Assembly (NCBI GenBank): GCA_014378805.1
Contig: JACMMY010000279.1
Location: 1 to 5,837, forward strand
Direction of reading: 5' to 3'
DNA: 5,837 nucleotides
Source of the DNA: Moraxellaceae bacterium
Lineage (GTDB): Bacteria > Pseudomonadota > Gammaproteobacteria > Pseudomonadales > Moraxellaceae
Positions 1-5,837 of this stretch are shown in pieces. The translations under genes and the position numbers were made by a program. Below the pieces are notes generated by a model that had not been told where the DNA came from, ran no database searches, and saw only the letters and a list, made by a program, of their open reading frames with translations. The first letter of the stretch is position 1, and the number at the start of each line of letters is the position of its first letter.

Positions 1-888
1 GAGCGCGGTACTTCTGTGAACTTGAAAGAAGCGATTCGCATTGCGAAAGATCGCGTGATGTTCATTAACACTGGTTTCATGGATCGTACTGGCGATGAAA
101 TTCATACATCTATGCTTGCAGGCGCAATGATTCGTAAAAATAGCATGAAATCTTCGAAATGGATTGCTGCTTACGAAAACCAAAACGTTGATGTTGGCTT
201 GGCATGTGGTTTGTCAGGCAAAGCTCAGATCGGTAAAGGCATGTGGGCAATGCCTGACATGATGGCTGAGATGATTAAACAAAAAGTCGCTCATCCAAAA
301 TCTGGTGCTAACACTGCTTGGGTTCCATCACCAACTGGCGCGGCACTGCATGCATTGCATTACCATGATGTGGATGTGTTCGCGACGCAAAAAGAATTGC
401 TCAAACGCGTTCCAGCAAATGTTGATGACATTTTGACGATTCCTGTTGCGACTGAAACCAACTGGTCTGCAGCAGAAATCAAAGAAGAACTCGATAATAA
501 CTGCCAAGGTATCTTGGGTTATGTAGTTCGTTGGGTTGATCAAGGTGTCGGATGTTCAAAAGTACCTGATTTACATGACATTGGTTTGATGGAAGATCGT
601 GCAACATTGCGTATTTCGAGTCAACATGTTGCAAACTGGTTGAAGCATGGCATCATCACTGAAGCGCAAATTGATGAATCAATGCAACGTATGGCTGGTG
701 TGGTTGATCAACAAAACGCAGGTGATGCACTTTATACCAATATGGTTGGCAACTTTGAAACATCGATTGCATATCAAGCCGCACGCGAATTGATTATCGA
801 AGGTGGTAAGCAGCCAAATGGCTACACAGAGCCCGTTCTGCATCGCAGCCGTTTAGCTGAAAAAGCACGCCAAGCTAAATTAGTTTAA
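1..888 (+). CDS. glcB: Malate synthase G, C-terminal part (5' end outside window)
   Basis: Cytosolic enzyme of the glyoxylate shunt that condenses glyoxylate with acetyl-CoA to give malate and CoA. The frame is open from base 1 (Glu-Arg-Gly-Thr-Ser) and ends at TAA 886-888, leaving 295 residues of a protein that is normally about 720. The GTG at base 16 is an internal valine, not a start. Visible family blocks, in fragment numbering, are FINTGFMDRTGDEIHTSM at about 21-38, the GLACGLSGKAQIGKGMW block at about 66-82, QGVGCSKVPD around Cys185, and MEDRATLRISSQ around 197-208. Asp199 in MEDRAT is the expected catalytic base. Asp28 matches the Mg-binding aspartate, since its 171-residue spacing to Asp199 equals that between Asp462 and Asp633 of the Mycobacterium tuberculosis enzyme. 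The second Mg ligand, a glutamate, should fall at or just before the left edge. No frameshift or damage is seen. Transcription is closed by the hairpin at 912-943. Confidence 0.97.
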   Translation, partial: ERGTSVNLKEAIRIAKDRVMFINTGFMDRTGDEIHTSMLAGAMIRKNSMKSSKWIAAYENQNVDVGLACGLSGKAQIGKGMWAMPDMMAEMIKQKVAHPKSGANTAWVPSPTGAALHALHYHDVDVFATQKELLKRVPANVDDILTIPVATETNWSAAEIKEELDNNCQGILGYVVRWVDQGVGCSKVPDLHDIGLMEDRATLRISSQHVANWLKHGIITEAQIDESMQRMAGVVDQQNAGDALYTNMVGNFETSIAYQAARELIIEGGKQPNGYTEPVLHRSRLAEKARQAKLV

Positions 889-911
889 TTTTTCATCGAT
901 TCTTAGTTAAT

Positions 912-943
912 AAAAAAACCTACTCAAATGAGTAGGTTTTTTT
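912..943 (+). terminator. Rho-independent terminator after malate synthase G, probably bidirectional
   Basis: A perfect 14-bp inverted repeat: arm 912-925 (seven A then CCTACTC) and arm 930-943 (GAGTAGG then seven T), with a 4-base AAAT loop. The GC-rich core is followed by a T run on the plus strand and, by symmetry, also on the minus strand. It starts 24 bases after the glcB stop codon. It can stop glcB transcription and may back up the neighbouring hairpin for the convergent porin gene. Confidence 0.93.
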
Positions 944-962
944 ATGGCTAAAATTTGAAGAC

Positions 963-993
963 AAAAAAACAGGACATCATGTGCCCTGTTTTT
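963..993 (-). terminator. Rho-independent terminator of the FadL-family porin gene
   Basis: Arms 965-973 (AAAAACAGG) and 985-993 (CCTGTTTTT) pair perfectly. The inside can extend through ACAT/ATGT with a two-base bulge. Read on the minus strand, the hairpin is followed by a run of seven T (A run at 963-969), and it begins about 25 bases past the porin stop codon at 1018. The plus-strand T run is shorter, so the main direction is probably minus, though some bidirectional activity is possible. Confidence 0.88.
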
Positions 994-1017
994 ATATGTT
1001 AATCAGAGTAGATTTAC

Positions 1018-2340
1018 TTAGAACTTATGGTTTAACTGTGCAGCAATCAGGTGACCTGTGTTTTCAAAGTCTGCTTGGTAGATTCCTTTACTTGGATCGG
1101 CACGGCTGATATGAGCATTTGATTCAGACAAGTAGTTGTACGCCAGATCTACACTCGTATTTTTGCTCAATGCATAGTTTGCACCTACTGCATAAATTGC
1201 ACGATCAGCCGTCGGGATGCGGACGTTGCGGTCTTTTTTGTTTGCAGGTGATTCATCATAGGCAACACCAGCACGAAGTGCGAGATTGGACTGAACTTGC
1301 CATGTTGCTCCTAAACTATACATGTTCACATCTTCGAAATTAACAACTTCGGAAGAACTCCCTGCATTTAATGTTCCTGCAATCACATTTTTATAGACAG
1401 CTGGAAGGGGCACTGAAGTCGTTACTCCAGAAGCTGTAAATGTAGATTTCGGTGCTAAGGTGCTAATTGTGCTCCAGCGAGTACGTGTAATTCCTGCTTT
1501 CAATTCAACAGTTGGTACAATCTTATAAGTTGCAGCAAGTTCAAGACTATCAGGCGTAGTGATTACTAAGTTACCACGACCTTTAGCGTTGAATGTATAT
1601 GGCGTACCTGAGATTGGGGTATTAAGCACTTCCGTGTTGCCGCGTAGATCATATTCCACTTCTGAATGGTAGGTTAGACCAATATTCATATCTGTGATTG
1701 GTGAGAATAAAAAGCCAACATTGTAGCCAAACGCATTTCTTGCACCTGATAATTCTTGAGTTGCTTTAGGAATAGCAGGACTAACTCCAGAGGTGAGTAC
1801 GCCATTAAAATGGTTAACAGTTAAGCCAGCGCCAGCTGAAAAGCTTGGAGTAAATGCATATGAAATTGTTGGCTGTAAAGTGGCAACAGTCACCGTGCTC
1901 TTGTCACCAAATGCACGTCCTTGGAAAGTACTTTCATAGTTAGTTTTTAGGCCGAATGGTGCGTACAAACCAATACCCATTGACAAGTTATCAAGTAGGA
2001 CATGGGGGAATGTGATAAATGCTGAGCCAACAAGAATGCGCGGAACCATGTCGCCTTTGTTTGTACCTGGAGTTGAACCGACTGGATTTTTAATATCAGT
2101 TTTTGCAAGAATTAATGTGTTGTTTAAAGTGACATTAACGCCATCAAGACGAGACATTGCTGCAGGGTTTGTTGCCACAACGGAAGCATTTTCTGCAGTA
2201 GCTGCAGCTCCAGCATACGCATTACCCATTGTAGAAATATCAGGCGAATAGAGTGTGAAGCCTTGCGCCATGACTTGAGTTGTACCTGCTGCAAAAATAA
2301 CGCCTACAGAAGCCGCGAGCAATGAACGTGAGAAGCGCAT
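1018..2340 (-). CDS. fadL: FadL-family outer-membrane transporter for long-chain fatty acids or other hydrophobic compounds
   Basis: Outer-membrane beta-barrel of the FadL/OmpP1/toluene-porin family (PF03349 type), which lets hydrophobic substrates diffuse from the outside to the periplasm. The chosen product is 440 residues, close to E. coli FadL (about 446). Residues 1-25 form a clear signal peptide: Arg at 2 and 5, hydrophobic LLAASVGVIFAAG, and a probable cut after Val-Met-Ala before QGF. The mature N-terminus (GFTLYSPDISTMGNAYAG) and the NPA motif at 58-60 match the family's plug segment. The remainder alternates polar and aromatic residues as beta-strands do, and the last residue is phenylalanine (LNHKF), the usual outer-membrane assembly signal. 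The start at 2340 is fixed by the signal peptide and by an AAGGA site 7 bases upstream. The frame stays open to an ATG at 2469, but those 43 extra residues do not look like a protein N-terminus. The gene converges on glcB and diverges from the HMGR-like gene. Acinetobacter carries several FadL paralogues, so the symbol gives the family and orthology to E. coli fadL is not proven. Substrate unknown. Confidence 0.93.
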   Translation of the reverse strand: MRFSRSLLAASVGVIFAAGTTQVMAQGFTLYSPDISTMGNAYAGAAATAENASVVATNPAAMSRLDGVNVTLNNTLILAKTDIKNPVGSTPGTNKGDMVPRILVGSAFITFPHVLLDNLSMGIGLYAPFGLKTNYESTFQGRAFGDKSTVTVATLQPTISYAFTPSFSAGAGLTVNHFNGVLTSGVSPAIPKATQELSGARNAFGYNVGFLFSPITDMNIGLTYHSEVEYDLRGNTEVLNTPISGTPYTFNAKGRGNLVITTPDSLELAATYKIVPTVELKAGITRTRWSTISTLAPKSTFTASGVTTSVPLPAVYKNVIAGTLNAGSSSEVVNFEDVNMYSLGATWQVQSNLALRAGVAYDESPANKKDRNVRIPTADRAIYAVGANYALSKNTSVDLAYNYLSESNAHISRADPSKGIYQADFENTGHLIAAQLNHKF

Positions 2341-2347
2341 AGTAATA

Positions 2348-2352
2348 TCCTT
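2348..2352 (-). promoter_or_regulatory. Ribosome binding site that fixes the porin start
   Basis: On the minus strand this reads AAGGA, preceded by an A run, and lies 7 bases before the ATG at 2340. No comparable site precedes the other in-frame ATG codons upstream (2469, 2391, 2388), so it supports the 440-residue protein over the 483-residue open frame. Confidence 0.85.
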
Positions 2353-2773
2353 TTTTACCGTTATAAGAAAAATTGGCTCGGTGCGCATCATGCGACTTAT
2401 CCGACAGTGCAAACTAAACTTAGCATACTCTAAAATAAATCGACAGCTGTTTATGACGTCGTTATACAAATATCGTGAAGAGTATTATCTCCACAAATAA
2501 CAGCTTCATACATACTGTTAAAACAAAGTACCAAACCAATCTATTAATTATTTCATCAATATAAAAAATAGTAAATAAATCAGATACAAAAGCGTTGGAT
2601 ACATTGTTGCTGTTTTGCAGTTTTAAGCGATCTTCTTGTAAGTTTTGAGTTTAATTGTCGTTTATGTAAGTAGGTTTTGTGGGAAATTATTACATCATTT
2701 AAGCCTACTAATAGGATTGTTTAGCTATTATAGGCAACTGCACCTCGATCACAAATTGGATTAAAAAACGATA

Positions 2774-2778
2774 AAGGA
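2774..2778 (+). promoter_or_regulatory. Ribosome binding site of the HMGR-like gene
   Basis: AAGGA lies 7 bases before the ATG at 2786. An in-frame TAA at 2762-2764 just upstream rules out a longer N-terminus. Confidence 0.85.
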
Positions 2779-2785
2779 ATATCGC

Positions 2786-3961
2786 ATGACTCTTGAAAAG
2801 CTACCGCGTGATAAAACTAACGACTACACACACGAAATAGCTGCTGCTCGGCGAGCTGTGGTTGAGAAAAATAGTGGGCATTCACTATTTCATACAGGAC
2901 AGTTTTCCATTCCACCAGATGCATTACCTGGGAACATCGAAGGGTTTAGTGGCATTGTTCAGGTTCCGATGGGATTTGCAGGGCCGTTATTAATCAATGG
3001 TGAACATGGACAAGGTGAATTTTATGTGCCGATGGCGACAACGGAAGGAACACTTATCGCTAGTTACAACAGAGGTATGACTTTAACGCGAGCGGCAGGT
3101 GGGATTACGACGACTGTGATTGATGATGTGATGCAGCGTGCACCCATATTTGTGTTTGAAAATGCGCGTGCAGCGCGTGATTTTGGTCTTTGGGTCACTG
3201 CAAATTTTGATGCAATTAAACAAGCAGCGGAAAGTACAACACGTAGCGGTAAGCTCCGCGACATTGAACAATACTCTGCCAGTAAAATGCGTTGGTTGCG
3301 TTTCAATATGACCACAGGTGATGCTGCAGGCCAGAACATGGTTTCTAAAGCTACGCATAAAGCCTGCCAATGGATTCTTGCGCAAAAACCCGCAGGTCTG
3401 GAACATTTTAGTCTTGCTGCAAATTTTGATACTGATAAAAAACACTCATTGCTAAATAGCCTGCATAGTCGAGGTAAGCGTGTTGTTGCTGAAATTACAA
3501 TTCCTGCTGAATTATTAGAATCAGTGATGCATACCAGTAGTAAGGCTTTAATGAAGCAGAGGAATTTATCAAACCTTGGTGCATTTATGGTCGGTGCAGC
3601 GAGCAATGGCGCACATTTTGCTAATGGCGTTGCTGCTGTTTTTATGGCATGCGGTCAAGATGTGGCCAATGTTGCGGAATCAAGCGCAGGCTTTCTCTAC
3701 AGTGAGCTTTTAGATAATGGCGATTATTATTTTTCAGTCACTATTCCTTCATTAATAGTCGCAACTTACGGCGGAGGCACCGGATTACCCACGCAACGAG
3801 AATGCTTACAATCTATGGATTGCTATGGTGATGGAAAAGCTGTGAAGCTGGCAGAAATTATTGCAGCAACAGTTTTATGTGGTGAACTTTCATTATCTTC
3901 CGCAATTGTGTCTGATCAATGGGTTTCTAGCCATGACACTTATGGGCGAAATCGTCCATAG
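2786..3961 (+). CDS. Hydroxymethylglutaryl-CoA reductase-like protein (class I-type catalytic residues)
   Basis: Predicted cytosolic NAD(P)H-dependent HMG-CoA reductase, which interconverts HMG-CoA and mevalonate. At 391 residues it is a soluble catalytic domain with no membrane segment. All the expected catalytic residues can be placed: Glu87 in VPMATTEG (human Glu559), Lys188 in the DAAGQNMVSK block that also carries the dinucleotide-binding DAxGxNM motif at 179-185 (human Lys691), Asp292 in ACGQD (Asp767), and His383 in SSHDTYGRN (His866). Asn280 lies 12 residues before Asp292, the same spacing as human Asn755 to Asp767. The NIEGF segment at 50-54 sits where class I enzymes have ENVIG. The GGGTGLPTQRECLQ stretch and the C-terminal His also resemble class I more than the short bacterial class II (MvaA) form. 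The start has a good AAGGA. It is transcribed towards the FadH-type gene 292 bases downstream and away from the porin gene. Its physiological role is unclear, because such bacteria normally use the MEP pathway; mevalonate oxidation or a related acyl-CoA substrate is possible. No damage is seen. Confidence 0.9.
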   Translation: MTLEKLPRDKTNDYTHEIAAARRAVVEKNSGHSLFHTGQFSIPPDALPGNIEGFSGIVQVPMGFAGPLLINGEHGQGEFYVPMATTEGTLIASYNRGMTLTRAAGGITTTVIDDVMQRAPIFVFENARAARDFGLWVTANFDAIKQAAESTTRSGKLRDIEQYSASKMRWLRFNMTTGDAAGQNMVSKATHKACQWILAQKPAGLEHFSLAANFDTDKKHSLLNSLHSRGKRVVAEITIPAELLESVMHTSSKALMKQRNLSNLGAFMVGAASNGAHFANGVAAVFMACGQDVANVAESSAGFLYSELLDNGDYYFSVTIPSLIVATYGGGTGLPTQRECLQSMDCYGDGKAVKLAEIIAATVLCGELSLSSAIVSDQWVSSHDTYGRNRP

Positions 3962-4141
3962 CTACACCGTGAATTTCCAATCTATGCCGCTTAAAAGACT
4001 CTAAGAGCAGGTTGGGTTGATGTCTATTAAAACGTTGTCTTTAGCGATTGACCTAAATTGGGCAAAAACAATAGATTGAGCCACTGGTAATTCATGGTAT
4101 AGATGCATAAAATGAAACACATATTACGCATATTCAGGAGC

Positions 4142-4176
4142 TTGGTTAATAATGGGTAATCATCATTACTGACCAA
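4142..4176. repeat. 35-base imperfect inverted repeat upstream of the FadH-type gene
   Basis: Arms 4142-4154 (TTGGTTAATAATG) and 4164-4176 (CATTACTGACCAA) form a 13-position stem with 11 Watson-Crick pairs, one G.T pair and one A.C mismatch around a 9-base loop. A second, overlapping dyad, GTAAT-CATC-ATTAC, sits at 4156-4169. There is no T run after it, so it is unlikely to be an intrinsic terminator. It ends 11 bases before the candidate -35 box at 4188, a normal place for a regulator to bind. Operator function is inferred. Confidence 0.5.
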
Positions 4177-4187
4177 CTCATTGCAAA

Positions 4188-4216
4188 TCGTCATCATCCT
4201 TTGTTAAGGATATGAT
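4188..4216 (+). promoter_or_regulatory. Candidate sigma-70 promoter of the FadH-type gene
   Basis: The -35 box TCGTCA at 4188-4193 matches the consensus at 4 of 6 positions. The spacer is 17 bases. The -10 box TATGAT at 4211-4216 matches at 5 of 6. Transcription would start near 4223, leaving a leader of about 30 bases before the ATG at 4254. Chance matches are common in AT-rich DNA, so this remains a candidate. Confidence 0.4.
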
Positions 4217-4253
4217 CTCAATAGACTTTCAAATTTATTAAGAGTGTTTAAAC

Positions 4254-5837
4254 ATGAAAGCGAAAGCGTTTCCTCATTTGCTTCAACCCCTTGATCTTGG
4301 TTTTACAAAGCTTCGAAATCGTGTTGTGATGGGATCAATGCATACAGGTCTTGAGGATCGTTTTTATCAGTATCCGAAACTTGCCGCGTATTTCGGTGAG
4401 CGTGCAAAAGGTGGTGTTGGTTTAATCATTACAGGCGGGATTTCTCCAAACCGTCAAGGTTGGTTGTTGCCTTTCGGTGGAACGATGAATTCGCCGACTG
4501 ATGCACTCAATCATCGATTGGTGACGCGCGCTGTTCATAAGCATGGCGGCAAAATTTTGATGCAGATTCTGCATGCAGGGCGTTATGGCTATCAGCCATT
4601 TGTGGTCTCATCCAGCTCAATCAAATCACCAATCTCAATGTTTAAACCTCGCGAGATGAGCGATAGTAATATTCTATCGACGATTGATGATTATGCGCAC
4701 TGTGCCAAACTTGCTAAATTGGCGGGTTATGATGGTGTTGAAATCATGGGATCTGAAGGGTATTTACTTAATCAGTTTTTAAGCCGCCATGTCAATAAAC
4801 GTACCGATCGCTGGGGCGGAGAGATTGAAAATCGGATGCGCTTTGCCGTAGAAATTGTAAGAGCCATTCGTGAAAAAGTTGGTGAGAAATTTATTATTTG
4901 CTTCCGTTTATCGTTAATGGATTTTGTGCATGACGGTAATACGATGAGTGAAGTCGTTCAGGTCGCTCAAGCATTAGAAAAAGCAGGGATTACACTGCTT
5001 AATACAGGAATTGGTTGGCATGAAGCGCGCGTACCGACAATTGTCACTTCTGTTCCGCGTGCGGCTTTTGTTGATGTCACTGCGCATGTACGCGAACATG
5101 TCGGTGTACCAGTGATTGCCTCTAATCGTATCAATATGCCTGATGTTGCTGAAGAAATTCTGGCGAGTGGTAAGGCTGATATGATTCAAATGGCACGTCC
5201 ATTTCTAGCTGATCCTGATTGGGTAAATAAAGCAGCCAGTGACCGTGTTGATGAAATCAATACTTGTATTGCTTGTAATCAGGCCTGTTTAGACCATTCA
5301 TTTTCCAATAAACGCGCATCTTGTTTGGTTAATCCGCAAGCCTGTTATGAAACCGAATTAGTCTATATCAAAACAAAACGTCCAAAACGTGTGGCGGTTG
5401 TTGGCGGTGGTGTTGCTGGAATGTCAGCGGCAACTGTTGCCGCCAGTCGTGGTCATGCGGTCACGTTGTTTGAAGCACAAGCAGAAATTGGTGGTCAGTT
5501 TAATTTGGCAAAAGTTGTACCAGGTAAAGAAGAGTTTCATGAGACGATTCGCTACTACCAAAAAATGTTGAGCAAGACTGGTGTTGAGATTCGTTTAAAT
5601 ACCAAAATAAATCACGAACAATTAGAGCGTGAAGGATACGATGACGTCATTATTGCGACGGGTGTTGTGCCGCGATCACTGAAAATCACCGGAAGTCATT
5701 TACCAAGTGTTTTGAGCTATGCCGAAGTTTTACGAGGTGCAGAAGTTGGTTATCGTGTCGCTGTCATTGGCGCAGGTGGTATTGGATTTGATGTCAGTGA
5801 ATTTTTATTACGCCACCCGGAAGTCCCACAGCCACAA
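4254..5837 (+). CDS. fadH: NADPH-dependent 2,4-dienoyl-CoA reductase, FadH type (3' end outside window)
   Basis: Iron-sulfur flavoenzyme that reduces 2,4-dienoyl-CoA to enoyl-CoA during beta-oxidation of unsaturated fatty acids. The frame is open from ATG 4254 to the last base, giving 528 residues of an expected roughly 670. Domains in order: an old-yellow-enzyme FMN barrel at about 1-335, starting with PLDLGFTKLRNRVVMGSMHTG; a 4Fe-4S site Cys338-X2-Cys341-X3-Cys345-X11-Cys357; then an FAD domain with VAVVGGGVAG at 380-389 and an NADP-type VAVIGAGGIG at 502-511. Tyr170 in MGSEGYLLNQFL and His256 in GIGWHEARVPTI correspond to the catalytic Tyr166 and His252 of E. coli FadH. The start is set by an in-frame TAA at 4239-4241 and by alignment with the FadH N-terminus. 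The ribosome site is weak (AAGAG at 4240-4244, 9 bases upstream). The related TMADH-like and enoate reductases share the domain order, but the active-site blocks match FadH best. Paralogues are common in Acinetobacter, so the exact substrate is uncertain. Confidence 0.93.
   Translation, partial: MKAKAFPHLLQPLDLGFTKLRNRVVMGSMHTGLEDRFYQYPKLAAYFGERAKGGVGLIITGGISPNRQGWLLPFGGTMNSPTDALNHRLVTRAVHKHGGKILMQILHAGRYGYQPFVVSSSSIKSPISMFKPREMSDSNILSTIDDYAHCAKLAKLAGYDGVEIMGSEGYLLNQFLSRHVNKRTDRWGGEIENRMRFAVEIVRAIREKVGEKFIICFRLSLMDFVHDGNTMSEVVQVAQALEKAGITLLNTGIGWHEARVPTIVTSVPRAAFVDVTAHVREHVGVPVIASNRINMPDVAEEILASGKADMIQMARPFLADPDWVNKAASDRVDEINTCIACNQACLDHSFSNKRASCLVNPQACYETELVYIKTKRPKRVAVVGGGVAGMSAATVAASRGHAVTLFEAQAEIGGQFNLAKVVPGKEEFHETIRYYQKMLSKTGVEIRLNTKINHEQLEREGYDDVIIATGVVPRSLKITGSHLPSVLSYAEVLRGAEVGYRVAVIGAGGIGFDVSEFLLRHPEVPQPQ

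Larger units (their letters stand above)
2341..2785. other. Divergent AT-rich control region between porin and HMGR-like genes
   Basis: This 445-base stretch holds no credible gene on either strand. It must contain the promoters for both divergent genes, but no pair of good -35 and -10 boxes with 16-18 base spacing was found. Isolated -10-like boxes occur: TATTAT at 2726-2731 on the plus strand, and TATAAC or TATGCT on the minus strand (TATGCT at 2422-2427). None has a convincing -35. This could mean activator-dependent promoters. Small dyads are present: CGCAT-C-ATGCG at 2384-2394, CTAA-AC-TTAG within 2415-2424, and AGTAGG at 2669-2674 facing CCTACT at 2704-2709. Confidence 0.6.
3962..4253. 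other. Intergenic region between HMGR-like and FadH-type genes
   Basis: This 292-base gap has no convincing protein gene and no clear T-tailed terminator after the HMGR-like stop codon, so read-through into the next gene is possible. Only tiny frames occur: 19 codons at 4020-4079 and 18 codons at 4103-4159 on the plus strand, and 35 codons at 4001-4108 on the minus strand. The right half holds a long imperfect dyad (4142-4176) followed by a plausible promoter (4188-4216). Confidence 0.6.

Noticed and set aside
16..18. Start codon of the malate synthase frame at base 16
   Set aside because: It is a GTG inside the conserved sequence; the frame is open to base 1 and the family N-terminal half is missing.
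1119..2251. Plus-strand frames of 74 and 79 codons opposite the porin gene
   Set aside because: Antisense shadows of a conserved coding region with low-quality composition and no start signals.
2341..2469. N-terminal extension of the porin frame to an ATG at 2469 (43 extra codons)
   Set aside because: The signal peptide begins at the ATG at 2340, which has its own AAGGA site; the extension is unlike an exported protein N-terminus.
2445..2505. AGCTGTT/AACAGCT inverted repeat in the divergent region
   Set aside because: Only 7 bp per arm with a 47-base separation; expected by chance in AT-rich DNA.
3064..3606. Minus-strand open frames of 180 and 120 codons inside the HMGR-like gene
   Set aside because: They lie opposite a clearly conserved enzyme gene, have no ribosome site and no recognisable domain.
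4020..4159. Two tiny plus-strand frames (19 codons at 4020-4079 and 18 codons at 4103-4159)
   Set aside because: Too short, with no strong ribosome site and no family resemblance; expected by chance.
4974..5571. Short frames at 4974-5189 (-) and 5389-5571 (+) within the FadH-type gene
   Set aside because: They overlap conserved barrel and FAD-domain sequence in another frame and have no independent support.

Overview
The window looks like chromosome of a gamma-proteobacterium, most probably Acinetobacter or a close relative. This rests on the moderate-to-low G+C, the codon choice, and protein sequences that read as Acinetobacter/Moraxellaceae versions of malate synthase G, a FadL-type porin and a FadH-type dienoyl-CoA reductase. 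The species cannot be fixed from this stretch alone. No tRNA, rRNA, CRISPR array, complete insertion sequence or phage gene was found.

Layout, left to right. (1) 1-888 (+): the C-terminal 295 residues of malate synthase G (glcB), cut by the left edge. (2) 889-1017: a short convergent intergenic stretch with two back-to-back hairpin terminators, one for glcB and one for the gene arriving from the other side. (3) 1018-2340 (-): a complete FadL-family outer-membrane transporter with a signal peptide. (4) 2341-2785: a 445-base AT-rich divergent control region with no credible gene. (5) 2786-3961 (+): a complete 391-residue HMG-CoA reductase-like enzyme with every class I catalytic residue in place. 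(6) 3962-4253: a 292-base gap with no convincing gene, but with a long imperfect dyad and, just after it, a plausible sigma-70 promoter. (7) 4254-5837 (+): the first 528 residues of a FadH-type 2,4-dienoyl-CoA reductase, cut by the right edge.

The theme is uptake and breakdown of hydrophobic acyl compounds. The porin would carry a long-chain or other hydrophobic substrate across the outer membrane. The dienoyl-CoA reductase removes double bonds during beta-oxidation of unsaturated acyl-CoAs. Malate synthase is the second glyoxylate-shunt step, needed for growth on the resulting acetyl-CoA. The HMG-CoA reductase is the puzzle. Bacteria of this group normally make isoprenoids by the MEP pathway, so an intact mevalonate-type enzyme beside beta-oxidation genes suggests either oxidation of mevalonate to HMG-CoA or a reaction on a related branched acyl-CoA. 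That is inference. It makes the HMGR/FadH pair, with the divergent porin, the most interesting part of the window.
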